DNA of 23,606 nt from Erysipelotrichaceae bacterium (GCA_017405675.1 JAFRAB010000036.1:1-23606), one strand, 5' to 3'. Shown: positions 8,249 to 16,388, numbered from the stretch's first letter. A program made the numbers and translations. Notes: a model not told the origin generated them from the letters alone.

Positions 8249-9217
8249 CTACATATGAGTTCTAGGGTCAGAAGCATCGCCAAGGTTCTGTCCCATTACA
8301 TACAGTGAGACAGTTATGATGGCAGATACAACGACCGGGCTCCAGAATTCAAATCCCCAGCCAGGAGTTGTCATGGCACTCTGTGCCTCATAGATAAGTC
8401 TGCCCAGAGACATTTCAGAAAGACCCATGCCGATATATGACAGGAATACTTCATATGAAATGTATGAAGGTATTTCAACTGCTGCGTATGTAACGATAAC
8501 AGATGTCATGAACGGCAGAATGTTCTTAAGAGCGATTCTGAATAACGGAGTACCCAGACAGCGTGAAGCCAGGTTATAGTCACGGTCACGGATAATGATA
8601 ACCTGTGTACGGATAAAGTACGCAATGCCGATCCAACCCGTAACGGTCAGGGCAAATACCATTGTCCAGAAACCAGGCGAGAACAGCAGTACCAATACAG
8701 AAATCAACAATACGTATGGTACGTTACCAATGATGTTGTAGACCTCAGTCATAACAATATCAATTCTCTTAGAGAAGCCCCATACAGCACCTAACAGGAT
8801 ACCAATGGTCATGTTGATGGCAGCACATACAAGGGCCAGTGTAATTGAGATACGGGCACCAAACCAGACGGCATCAAATGTTGCCTGTCCAGCTGCTCCT
8901 GTACCAAGACACCAGCTCAGTGAATAGCCAAACATCTTCATGGCAGCCAGCGGTCTTAAGTGCTTTGAAGCTGAATTTGAAATATTGGCAAACTGGTCAT
9001 AATCAACCAGTAATGGATATACATACGTCAAAAACAGCACTATTCCTACTACAGTAAGAATGAATATATTGACCTTGTTCTTGAAGAAGATACGGAATAC
9101 TGAACCCCAGTATGAATATCTAGGAGCAATGATCTTTTCAGATTCAAGATCATTATGATCGACATGAGAGAAAAGTTCCTCATCAGATAAACCATATTTT
9201 TCATTAAAGTTATCCAT
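8249..9217 (-). CDS. oppC: Oligopeptide ABC transporter permease OppC/AmiD
   Basis: Inner-membrane permease forming half of the peptide channel with OppB. A cytoplasmic N-terminus of about 45 residues leads to a first helix (about 50-70, NIFILTVVGIVLFLTYVYPL), an external segment, then five more helices. The coupling loop that docks the ATPase is seen around NLASRCLGTPLFRIALKNIL, and the family's C-terminal GQNLGDASDPR is present. At 322 residues it is of normal length, unlike its partners. The ribosome site AGGAGGGG overlaps the end of oppB, 11 bases upstream. Confidence 0.95.
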   Translation of the reverse strand: MDNFNEKYGLSDEELFSHVDHNDLESEKIIAPRYSYWGSVFRIFFKNKVNIFILTVVGIVLFLTYVYPLLVDYDQFANISNSASKHLRPLAAMKMFGYSLSWCLGTGAAGQATFDAVWFGARISITLALVCAAINMTIGILLGAVWGFSKRIDIVMTEVYNIIGNVPYVLLISVLVLLFSPGFWTMVFALTVTGWIGIAYFIRTQVIIIRDRDYNLASRCLGTPLFRIALKNILPFMTSVIVTYAAVEIPSYISYEVFLSYIGMGLSEMSLGRLIYEAQSAMTTPGWGFEFWSPVVVSAIITVSLYVMGQNLGDASDPRTHM

Positions 9218-9228
9218 GATTTCCCCTC

Positions 9229-10800
9229 CTATCTAGCCTTGCTCGTAAATGAAATACGAGGATCGACAGCAGCCATCAGAAGGTCACCAAGAATGATTGA
9301 TACAACTGACAGTACTGCATAGAACAGTGTCATACCAACGATAACGCTGTTGTCATACATGTTAATGGCACGTGTGAGCAGGTTACCTGCACCTGGTACA
9401 ACGTATACACGTTCAGTAATAATAGCACCTGTCATGGCACCAAGTAAACTTCCCGGAATACCATGAACGATTGGAATGATAGCGTTCTTCAGAATATGTT
9501 TTGAGAAAATTTCCTTTTCTGAAAGACCTGTTGAACGGGCAAACTTTACATAGTCTGAGTTCATCTGGTCAATCATAAAACGTCTTAACCATCTCATTAA
9601 TCCACCAACAGAAGGCAGAGTCAGAGAAATAATAGGTAATACATAATATGTCCAGTTAAGTGAATCCATATTAAACGTTGTAGGCAATCCCATCAGAGCA
9701 CCAATAGTCTTAAATAAGAAAATATAAGCAAGTGAAGGAACAGCCATGATGAAGATGATATAAACTGTACCAATCTTATCAATTAATTTATCTTTATTAC
9801 GGGCAATGATAATTCCTAATGGAACACCAAGCACATAAGCCAGGATCGTAGCAATGATACCAATAATGAATGAATAACCCATTTTTGATCTTCCGGCCTT
9901 AACGGTCTGAACACCGGTATAATCATCAACATATCTTGCTTCATTAATAACATTGCCCTTTAATGAATTTTCAACATAAACAGCAGTATGCAAATCGTCA
10001 GCTGACTGTTCTACCAAACCTGTTGGATAGTAAGTAGTCTGCATAACGAATGAGCCCTGTGTCTGAGTCATGGTTGTAAAGACATCAATACCTTTGTTTA
10101 CAACATAAGATTTACCTAAATTCAATGACAACAGATTCTGATGGACAAATGGGAACTTGTCGTTAACATATAATAAGTACTTGTGGGTAGTACCGTTGCC
10201 AATAATTGCAGGTGCAATCTTTTCGCCGCCATAAGCTGGGTCACGTAAAACAAACGTCAGCCCTCTATCACCGACGACGGTTGGTGTGTTATGGATATTG
10301 TCAACATTTAAGATGCTGCGTAAATATATAAATAATCTGCCAAACAGCGAGCGGTCGCGATACGCAAATAACTGCTGTGATCCGCCCTGAACAAGTCTGT
10401 TACCTTTGCCGTATACAGCGTTCAGACGTGTGACCTCAAATCCATTTTCCTTACAGTATTCTTCAAATTTAGCGATATACTGTCTTGTTTCTTTTTTGTC
10501 TTTATCAGGTGTGACAGCAATAGAGGCAACAGCTTCTTTCTGTTCCCGTGTCATCTCGCCCCGATCGACCATTTTCTGGAGATAATCAGTGTATGACATA
10601 TAGTCAATATATCCATACTCCTGCCATCTCTTATATTTATACACGACTTTCTGGTTATTGGCCATCTTGGTATAATTTGTATCCATCGCAAATATAAGGT
10701 CTCTGTTCATCAGAGAATATATAAGCAACATAACAATTGCAAGAACAGCCAAAATAGACAGAATACCATGTACAATTCTTCTTAATAAGTAATTTCCCAT
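9229..10800 (-). CDS. oppB: Oligopeptide ABC transporter permease OppB/AmiC with large extracytoplasmic loop
   Basis: Second permease subunit. Helix 1 is at about 9-30. Residues about 31-306 are a long hydrophilic loop, predicted outside. Helices 2-6 follow from 307, with the ATPase-coupling loop at DYVKFARSTGLSEKEIFSKH (about 416-435) and the terminal DPR motif. OppB is usually 305-340 residues; this is 523, comparable to streptococcal AmiC (about 500, from memory), so the enlarged loop is a known variant of the Ami branch. The loop could contact the binding protein, here also unusual. An AGGA ribosome site precedes the ATG. It follows oppA by 96 bases containing a strong hairpin. Confidence 0.95.
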   Translation of the reverse strand: MGNYLLRRIVHGILSILAVLAIVMLLIYSLMNRDLIFAMDTNYTKMANNQKVVYKYKRWQEYGYIDYMSYTDYLQKMVDRGEMTREQKEAVASIAVTPDKDKKETRQYIAKFEEYCKENGFEVTRLNAVYGKGNRLVQGGSQQLFAYRDRSLFGRLFIYLRSILNVDNIHNTPTVVGDRGLTFVLRDPAYGGEKIAPAIIGNGTTHKYLLYVNDKFPFVHQNLLSLNLGKSYVVNKGIDVFTTMTQTQGSFVMQTTYYPTGLVEQSADDLHTAVYVENSLKGNVINEARYVDDYTGVQTVKAGRSKMGYSFIIGIIATILAYVLGVPLGIIIARNKDKLIDKIGTVYIIFIMAVPSLAYIFLFKTIGALMGLPTTFNMDSLNWTYYVLPIISLTLPSVGGLMRWLRRFMIDQMNSDYVKFARSTGLSEKEIFSKHILKNAIIPIVHGIPGSLLGAMTGAIITERVYVVPGAGNLLTRAINMYDNSVIVGMTLFYAVLSVVSIILGDLLMAAVDPRISFTSKAR

Positions 10801-10831
10801 ATTAATTCATCCTACCCATCTTTAATGACTG

Positions 10832-10862
10832 TTAAGGAGAGCGGGGCCTCCGCTCTCCTTAA
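10832..10862 (-). other. Strong hairpin between oppA and oppB
   Basis: A 13-bp perfect stem (TTAAGGAGAGCGG with its complement) plus one G-U pair closes on a GGC loop. No U tract follows on the minus strand (CAGTCATTAAAG comes next), so it is unlikely to be a full terminator. In binding-protein operons such hairpins often stabilise the upstream mRNA or give partial termination so that more OppA than permease is made; this role is inferred. Confidence 0.75.
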
Positions 10863-10896
10863 TACCAGTTAAACTTTATCCTAAAGCTTCAGTATT

Positions 10897-13059
10897 TTAG
10901 TATAAGCCGCAGGACTTGATCATTCCGCCTGGGTTACCTAAAACTGTGTCTAAGTAAGTCTGTGGATCACCATAGTCTGGGCCCCATCCTGACATAGCTG
11001 TGAAGTCAGCGTTCATCTGATAACCGAAATCAGGATAGTAACCAGCATAGTAGTATGCATACATATCATCGAATGCAACTAAGTTGATCTTTACTAAGCC
11101 ATCTGTTACAGATTCGATTGACTTCTTAACAGAGTTAGCCATGTTAGTATTGTTTGTTGAAGGTGCATAGTAACCAAAGTCTAAGACGATTGGGTTTTCC
11201 TTAGTGATTTCAACGCCTTCCTTAGTTAATTCCTTAACAGCAGCTTCTAATTCAGCCTTAGCATATTCAGGATTGAACCAGCCATCGAAGCCGTCACCAG
11301 TGAAGTTGTCAGCATCCCATACTTTGACCTTAACGCCGTCAGCATCTAACTGAGCCTGCATGATTTCGCCATAGTATGTGCCAGCAGCAAATGTAGTATC
11401 CTTGCCGTTGATCTTAACTGTTACTTCTTCTGGAATTGATACGAAGTTACCTGGAACGTAGCTGTTTCTGATAGCAGTAAGTTTCAGATCTTCGCCGACT
11501 GCCTGAGCTTCACGATCGCCACGGTCGATGCTAGCTAAGAATGCACGACGGAAATGAGTGTTCTGCATAGCTAATGTAGTTCTCTTTGCATCGTAAACTG
11601 TCTTAGTTGAAACGCCCTGTGTAGCATCGTTGTAGTTAGCAAATGCTTTACGGTTAACGTTTAAGAAACCGCAGAATGTTGTACCATCTGTATCTGTTAC
11701 ATAAGCATGCTTATCGAATAAGCCATCATTCTTAGCAGAAACGATTGCAGAAGCATTTAAGCCTGAACCATCAGTAACGCCTGCCTTAGCATCGTTGTAA
11801 GCCTTTAATGTATCAGAACCATCGTTGTATAACCAAGTGCAAACCTTGATGTTAGCATTTGCAGCATCCCAGAATGTGTCGTTTAATGTGTAAACGATTG
11901 TGCTGTTTTCTGTGAAGTTAGTGATTCTGTATGGTCCGCAGTATGCGATTGTATCCGGGCTCTTGCCATATAAATAGCTGTCAGCAGCACCGTCGAATTC
12001 GCCACCGAACTTACCACCAAGTGATTCATAGAATGATCTGCTTAATGGGCAGAATGGGTTGTAAGTAACCATTGACAGGAAGAAGTCAGCTGGTTCTTCT
12101 AATTCGTAAACTAATGTGTAGTCATCAGTAGCCTTAACACCTACCTGGCTGAAATCAGTGATTTCACCGTTTAAGTACTGAGGAGCATTCTTTACAGTGA
12201 TAGCATCACCTGCAACTAATGATTCCAGACCGCCCTGAGCATCTAATAAGTGCTGGAAGCCTGCTACGAAGTCATCAGCTGTTAAATCAGCAACCTTACG
12301 TCCCTGAGAGTCAGTCCATACTAATCCATGCTTAATGTGGAAAGTATAAGTTAAACCGTCTTCAGAAACTTCATAGCTTTCTGCTAAAGCTGGAACCTGA
12401 ACGTTTTCAGCATTGTATGTTAATAATGTTGATAATGTAGGCCAGATCTTTTCAGCATCAGCTGAACGATAAGTGTTTAAGATATCCCAAGTCTGAGGGT
12501 CTGCGCTGTAAGCAACGTTACGAGTATCCTTTAAAGTGTAACCGTGTTCAGCCATGTATCCCTTAGCCCAGTCAATGAATGTACCAGTGCCTCTTAATTC
12601 TTCCCACTTAGCTCTGATAGCATCTCTGTCAGCTGGTGTTAAGAATTCAGTTGCAACTAATACTGTGTAGAAATGATTGCTGTCATTTCCCCAGAATACT
12701 GTTGAGCCAGTTCTTGGAACAACTCTGTTGATGGCATAGTTACCGCCATTGGTATCTAAAGGTAAGAAGATACCCTGGCCTAACATCTTAGCTTCTGCTA
12801 AGGCCATTAAAGCAAATCTTTCTGACTTGTTGTCAGCAGCCTTTGCCTGATCGTATAAAGTGCTGAAATCACCCATGATAGCATTGTACAGTGCATCTGA
12901 TTCTGCAGTGTAGTTATCAGGATTGAATAATTCTGTGTCAGTTGGATAAGCTTCAGCAGCTAAACGATCATCCTTCTCAATTGTCTTTGGCTTTGAGCAA
13001 GCAGTTAATGCCATGCATAATACCAAAAGGGCAACGAGAATCTTTGACATTTTCTTCAT
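10897..13059 (-). CDS. oppA: Oligopeptide-binding lipoprotein OppA/AmiA, apparently circularly permuted
   Basis: Extracellular peptide-binding lipoprotein of the transporter (family SBP_bac_5). The start is the ATG at 13057-13059 (MKKMSKILVALL), giving a lipoprotein signal with lipobox LTAC and lipidated Cys21. An ATG seven codons upstream lacks a ribosome site, whereas GGGAG precedes the chosen one. Residues about 177-720 follow the usual OppA order from its N-terminus (YSADPQTWD at 184-192, PALAESYEVSEDGLTYTFHI from 223, GWGPDYGDPQTYLD from 691), but the protein stops there. The segment that normally follows lies instead at about residues 31-176: SERFALMALAEAKML, NRVVPRTG (111-118) and ADRDAIRAKW (143-152) resemble the AmiA C-terminus. 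Length 720 with all parts present, so it is likely functional. Confidence 0.93.
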   Translation of the reverse strand: MKKMSKILVALLVLCMALTACSKPKTIEKDDRLAAEAYPTDTELFNPDNYTAESDALYNAIMGDFSTLYDQAKAADNKSERFALMALAEAKMLGQGIFLPLDTNGGNYAINRVVPRTGSTVFWGNDSNHFYTVLVATEFLTPADRDAIRAKWEELRGTGTFIDWAKGYMAEHGYTLKDTRNVAYSADPQTWDILNTYRSADAEKIWPTLSTLLTYNAENVQVPALAESYEVSEDGLTYTFHIKHGLVWTDSQGRKVADLTADDFVAGFQHLLDAQGGLESLVAGDAITVKNAPQYLNGEITDFSQVGVKATDDYTLVYELEEPADFFLSMVTYNPFCPLSRSFYESLGGKFGGEFDGAADSYLYGKSPDTIAYCGPYRITNFTENSTIVYTLNDTFWDAANANIKVCTWLYNDGSDTLKAYNDAKAGVTDGSGLNASAIVSAKNDGLFDKHAYVTDTDGTTFCGFLNVNRKAFANYNDATQGVSTKTVYDAKRTTLAMQNTHFRRAFLASIDRGDREAQAVGEDLKLTAIRNSYVPGNFVSIPEEVTVKINGKDTTFAAGTYYGEIMQAQLDADGVKVKVWDADNFTGDGFDGWFNPEYAKAELEAAVKELTKEGVEITKENPIVLDFGYYAPSTNNTNMANSVKKSIESVTDGLVKINLVAFDDMYAYYYAGYYPDFGYQMNADFTAMSGWGPDYGDPQTYLDTVLGNPGGMIKSCGLY

Positions 13060-13075
13060 AAATTCATTTTCTCCC

Positions 13076-13088
13076 TTCATGAAAACTT
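13076..13088 (+). repeat. Direct repeat TTCATGAAAACTT, copy 1
   Basis: A 13-base sequence at the oppA leader that recurs exactly at 13199-13211. The two copies flank the oppA promoter (13112-13139). It may be a regulator-binding motif, or chance in AT-rich DNA. Confidence 0.4.
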
Positions 13089-13104
13089 AGGAATTTAGTC
13101 CTAA
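13087..13104. promoter_or_regulatory. Inverted repeat in the oppA leader
   Basis: TTAGGA and TCCTAA (13087-13092 and 13099-13104) form a 6-bp inverted repeat with a six-base spacer, just downstream of the predicted oppA transcription start. It could be an operator or a small leader hairpin. Confidence 0.3.
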
Positions 13105-13111
13105 TAATAAT

Positions 13112-13139
13112 ATTTTATACTTTCAAAAACATATGTCAA
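13112..13139 (-). promoter_or_regulatory. Predicted opp operon promoter
   Basis: Minus-strand consensus -35 TTGACA (13134-13139) and -10 TAAAAT (13112-13117) with a 16-bp spacer, 53 bases upstream of the oppA start. This is the strongest promoter match in the window and should drive oppABCDF. Confidence 0.8.
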
Positions 13140-13198
13140 CACTTTCAAAGGTTTTACTGCCTTATCTTTTCACTTATTTTTGATATTGTTGAAAATTT

Positions 13199-13211
13199 TT
13201 CATGAAAACTT
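13199..13211 (+). repeat. Direct repeat TTCATGAAAACTT, copy 2, within a palindrome
   Basis: Second copy of the 13-base motif. It overlaps a perfect 12-base palindrome, TTTTCATGAAAA (13197-13208), about 60 bp upstream of the oppA -35. It is CodY-like in its TTTTC...GAAAA symmetry but has a four-base CATG centre, so I do not call it a CodY site. Confidence 0.4.
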
Positions 13212-13312
13212 TTTCATTTTTCAGAAAGATACATTCAAACACGTTTTTTGTCACAACAACAGAAAAAAACAGTTGTGTTAACAATTATCAGTTATTACAT
13301 TATCAAATATGA

Positions 13313-13318
13313 TAGAAT
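13313..13318 (+). promoter_or_regulatory. Possible -10 box of tRNA-Ser
   Basis: TAGAAT lies 12 bases before the tRNA 5' end, the right distance for a start a few bases upstream of the mature tRNA. No convincing -35 is seen 16-18 bp upstream. Confidence 0.35.
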
Positions 13319-13329
13319 AGGCATAAGAC

Positions 13330-13420
13330 GGAGGACTACCCAAGCGGTCGAAGGGGGCAGTTTCGAAAACTGCTAGAAGCAGTAATGTTTGCGTGAGTTC
13401 GAATCTCACGTCCTCCGCCA
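13330..13420 (+). tRNA. tRNA-Ser (anticodon CGA)
   Basis: A 91-base class II tRNA. Acceptor arms GGAGGAC (13330-13336) and GTCCTCC (13410-13416) pair perfectly. The anticodon stem GCAGT/ACTGC encloses the loop TTCGAAA, so the anticodon is CGA, reading UCG. A long variable arm typical of serine tRNAs follows, then the T arm GTGAG-TTCGAAT-CTCAC. Discriminator G and CCA are encoded. Confidence 0.96.
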
Positions 13421-13434
13421 TTAATGAGGTCATT

Positions 13435-14394
13435 ATGAACAGATATGTCAGGCAGATTCTATCAGTACCAAAATGGATAACAGTGACATTAGTCTGTTCT
13501 TTTATTATCTTTATCCTATCAGCCCTGCTGGGCGGACATTTCACGAACAACTATGTGCCATCTTCCCAGAAAAAGTATTACCGTGATTACCTTGACGTGG
13601 AAAATCAGGCTGGTTCCCAGGCTTACATCGATGTTACATCGGTTAGTTCCCCATTTTATCTTTCAGATGGCAATACTTACTACATTGTAAACGACGAAGG
13701 TGTATACAAGGATTTTTACTGGTATCTGGTAATCATGAGCTATGATACTGCTGACATGCTAAGTGATCAGGCCATGCATTATAATGATCCGTCCGTACAA
13801 AGTGAACCATACAGATTATATGGCAAAGTACAGAAACCTAGTTCTGATCTGATAAACGAACTATGCAATGCCTTGAATATAACTGACCCTGATGAATACT
13901 ATGCAAAATTCGGTACTTCGGTTCTCAATGTAAAGGTATCCAGATCAGACACAATGGATAACATATGCACTGCTTTTCTGGGAATGAGTTTTCTGACAGC
14001 CGTATTCTCACTGATTGCTCTGATACTTTCCCCTTTCAGTACGATTCCTTCAAGAAGACATCTGAAAAGAGCAAATGTTACAACTCTTGCTGATGAAGAA
14101 TTGGCTATAGAAGGCAGAAGCAGTAATCTGTTCTTTACCGATCACTTCCTGATAAACAGAAAACTGAAAACCATTGCTTATTGTCCTGACATTCTGCTGG
14201 TTACTCCTTCAAACAGAAAAGGACGTCAGTTACTGATAGGATATACAAGAGATAAAGCTCAGCTGGCACTGGCACAGCCAAGTGAAAGCGCCTCATTCGA
14301 TTACATTATCGAGAAGCTCCAGGAATTTAATCCTGATCTGCTGATCGGCAATTCACCAGAAAACCTGGCCAGATATAAGGAATTATGCAATTAA
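13435..14394 (+). CDS. Membrane protein of unknown function
   Basis: A 319-residue protein, not recognised. It starts at the ATG at 13435, preceded by GAGGT four bases upstream; an upstream GTG in the same frame would lie inside the tRNA and is rejected. Helix 1 is at about 15-34 (ITVTLVCSFIIFILSALLGG). An extracytoplasmic region of about 140 residues follows, then helix 2 at about 172-198 and a cytoplasmic tail of about 120 residues (SNLFFTDHFLINRKLKTIAY onward) that may be a small globular domain. It begins 14 bases after the tRNA with no room for a promoter, so it is probably co-transcribed with tRNA-Ser and released by processing. A clear terminator follows. Confidence 0.85.
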   Translation: MNRYVRQILSVPKWITVTLVCSFIIFILSALLGGHFTNNYVPSSQKKYYRDYLDVENQAGSQAYIDVTSVSSPFYLSDGNTYYIVNDEGVYKDFYWYLVIMSYDTADMLSDQAMHYNDPSVQSEPYRLYGKVQKPSSDLINELCNALNITDPDEYYAKFGTSVLNVKVSRSDTMDNICTAFLGMSFLTAVFSLIALILSPFSTIPSRRHLKRANVTTLADEELAIEGRSSNLFFTDHFLINRKLKTIAYCPDILLVTPSNRKGRQLLIGYTRDKAQLALAQPSESASFDYIIEKLQEFNPDLLIGNSPENLARYKELCN

Positions 14395-14415
14395 CCTCAC
14401 TCAGGTGAGGTTTTT
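14395..14415 (+). terminator. Intrinsic terminator after the tRNA-linked membrane gene
   Basis: CCTCAC-TCAG-GTGAGG followed by T5, starting right after the TAA at 14392-14394. Confidence 0.85.
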
Positions 14416-14430
14416 ATCTCTAAAGTATGA

Positions 14431-14458
14431 AACAAGTCATCTATTCAGATGACTTGTT
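14431..14458. terminator. Hairpin overlapping the end of the MscS gene, probably bidirectional terminator
   Basis: AACAAGTCATCT and AGATGACTTGTT form a perfect 12-bp stem with a four-base loop. The MscS stop codon (14441-14443) lies inside it. The T run is short on both sides. Confidence 0.6.
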
Positions 14459-15265
14459 TTCTGTAATATGTACATCGATCTGTGAGAACGGTATTACTAT
14501 GCCTTCTTCATCAAATCTGATCTTTATCATTTCTCGTAACTGTCTAGGTACGGAGAAGTGCTTCATAGGATAGCATTTGGCAAACAGCTTGAAATCTATG
14601 CTGCTTTCTCCAAAGGCATCAATTCCCAAAACCCGCGGTTTTTCCAGCACCTGATCCTTATGTGTTTCAAAGTATTCATCACAGATGCCGTTAAGAATTT
14701 CCTTTACCTTGGTAATATCGCTGTCATAACTGACCGGCACCGTAACTGTACAGGTAATGAACTTATCATAGTTAACAACATCTTTTACCTGCCCGTTAGG
14801 TATGATCATCTTTCTTCCGCCCATCTCCAGATAGGTTGCTCTGATTGAGATGGCTTTGACTACTCCTTCATATTCACCGATCTTTACATAATCCCCTACT
14901 TCATACTGACGGTCAAAAACCAGGAACATGCCGCTCAGAATGTCTGAAAACAGGTTCTGAGCACCAATAGTTATGACAACTGTTCCAACCCCGGCTGTCA
15001 GCAAGGCATTGTTAGCGTTAAATCCTCCAATTATTGATATGCTTCCCAGAATTGCCAGAAACCAAACGACATAACGGGAAGCACTTCTGAACATCGTCAT
15101 GGAAGTAGTAATTCGTTTATTGTTAATGGTGTTCTCGTTCTTTTTAATTACTCTTGTAGCAAAGGCGGAAACAGCGGAAACCAGAAGTTTGGCTATGATA
15201 CAGATAACTACAATGGCAAGCAGCTGAACACCTATTTTAGAGAAAAAATCCTTTAAATTATCCAT
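14441..15265 (-). CDS. Small-conductance mechanosensitive channel, MscS family
   Basis: Tension-gated channel that releases solutes on osmotic downshock. At 274 residues it has the usual small-MscS layout: helix 1 about 12-34, helix 2 about 60-80, and the pore-lining third helix with AGVGTVVITIGAQNLFSDIL (about 90-109). The beta domain entrance (FDRQYEVGDYVKIGEYEGVV), MIIPNGQ loop and alpha/beta cytoplasmic domain follow. A strong ribosome site (AAGGAGG) lies 9 bases upstream. It is 40 bases after metK on the same strand, and an AT-rich stretch between them holds TATAAT-like hexamers, so it may have its own promoter as well as metK read-through. Confidence 0.93.
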   Translation of the reverse strand: MDNLKDFFSKIGVQLLAIVVICIIAKLLVSAVSAFATRVIKKNENTINNKRITTSMTMFRSASRYVVWFLAILGSISIIGGFNANNALLTAGVGTVVITIGAQNLFSDILSGMFLVFDRQYEVGDYVKIGEYEGVVKAISIRATYLEMGGRKMIIPNGQVKDVVNYDKFITCTVTVPVSYDSDITKVKEILNGICDEYFETHKDQVLEKPRVLGIDAFGESSIDFKLFAKCYPMKHFSVPRQLREMIKIRFDEEGIVIPFSQIDVHITENKSSE

Positions 15266-15305
15266 CTGCCTTTTCCTCCTTATAATTTATTATAATATTT
15301 CATTA

Positions 15306-16337
15306 TTATATAGACCAGCCATGAAAATGCCCGTACATGGCCTGTTTTTCATAACAGATCTCTTTCATGTGAAGTTCGCTGATAATGTTTTTAGGTTCTC
15401 CCCTGACATACATCTGTTCTTCAGGCTCAAGATTACCCTTATCTGAGTCAATATAGATAGCTAGCGGTCTCCTCAAGCCAATAGCGTAGCTTAACTGTAC
15501 CTCACACCACTTTAAGTTATGTTTTCTCAACAGTTCTACTGCATATACTCTGGCCATATAGGTGCCGGAAAGGTCAACCTTGCTTGGGTCTTTGCCGTTC
15601 ATGCAGCCTCCGCCTACATTGGCAAAAGACTGATATGAATCAACCACTATCTTGCGTCCTGTCAAACCGGCGTCACCCTCAAATCCTCCAATAAGGAACT
15701 TGCCTGTTGGATTGATCAGGAACTGTTCAATCTTTATACCGTAACCGTCGCACAGTTCTGTGATGTAATCAATCAGTATCCTGTCGGTTTCACTTCTGTT
15801 TTCCTCAGAATTATTATATGAAACCGTAAAGTCTCTGATTTTTACCAGATTGAAATCGTCATCATATTCACCTGTGATCTGAGCTTTTCCATCCGGATAG
15901 AAATCCTTATGAGTATGTACAAGTTCATCGTATTTCAAAGCCAGTTTCTGCAGAATTACCATAGCTAATGGCAGCAGTTCTTCCGTATCATTGCAGGCAT
16001 ACCCAAACATCATGCCCTGGTCCCCGGCCCCACCGGCTTCTTCATTTGTTCCAAGTGCTATATCAGCTGACTGTTTGCCAATGTTGTCTATGATCTCATA
16101 GTCATCTCTGTAGCCTATATCTCTTAACACTCTTCTGGCAACTTCTTCAACACTGAAGACAGCTTTACTGGTAACTTCACCGGTAATAAAGATCTTACCC
16201 TTTCCACCTACCGTTTCAATGCCGCATCTGCTGTCCGGATCCTGTCTGAGACATTCATCCAGAATAGCTGCCGATATCTGATCACACACTTTATCAGGGT
16301 GTCCCCTGAATACAATTTCATTACTGAAAAGTTTCAT
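15306..16337 (-). CDS. metK: S-adenosylmethionine synthetase, short divergent form
   Basis: Makes S-adenosylmethionine from methionine and ATP. Family motifs: GHPDKVCDQIS (12-22), GGAGDQGMMFGYA (102-114), GDAGLTGRKIVVDSY (220-234) and GKDPSKVD (248-255). The residues matching the E. coli phosphate- and metal-binding set (GRK, GKD, KVD) are kept. Around them it departs from the norm: the usual HGGGAFSGKD is VGGGCMNGKD and KVDRS is KVDLS. Length is 343 against about 380-400. A GAGG ribosome site precedes the ATG. The upstream SAM-I riboswitch supports the function. S-adenosylmethionine is also the cosubstrate of NrdG in this window. Confidence 0.92.
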   Translation of the reverse strand: MKLFSNEIVFRGHPDKVCDQISAAILDECLRQDPDSRCGIETVGGKGKIFITGEVTSKAVFSVEEVARRVLRDIGYRDDYEIIDNIGKQSADIALGTNEEAGGAGDQGMMFGYACNDTEELLPLAMVILQKLALKYDELVHTHKDFYPDGKAQITGEYDDDFNLVKIRDFTVSYNNSEENRSETDRILIDYITELCDGYGIKIEQFLINPTGKFLIGGFEGDAGLTGRKIVVDSYQSFANVGGGCMNGKDPSKVDLSGTYMARVYAVELLRKHNLKWCEVQLSYAIGLRRPLAIYIDSDKGNLEPEEQMYVRGEPKNIISELHMKEICYEKQAMYGHFHGWSI

Positions 16338-16360
16338 TATTTCCTCATTTCTAACCTAAG

Positions 16361-16388
16361 AAAAATCCCGTCATTCCTATGACGAGAT
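16361..16388 (-). terminator. Expression-platform terminator of the SAM riboswitch
   Basis: On the minus strand ATCTCGTCAT pairs with ATGACGGGAT (one G-U), followed by T5. It lies between the aptamer and the metK ribosome site, so it would stop transcription when S-adenosylmethionine is bound. Confidence 0.85.

Noticed and set aside
10832..10862. Full terminator between oppA and oppB
   Set aside because: The stem is strong but no U tract follows in the direction of transcription.
13191..13211. CodY box upstream of oppA
   Set aside because: The palindrome has a CATG centre rather than the CWG centre of AATTTTCWGAAAATT.
13393..13434. GTG inside the tRNA as start of the membrane protein
   Set aside because: The ATG at 13435 has GAGGT at proper spacing; the GTG would place coding sequence inside the tRNA T arm.
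13278..13550. Minus-strand frame across the tRNA
   Set aside because: It runs through the tRNA-Ser gene and the start of the plus-strand membrane gene, and has no family resemblance.
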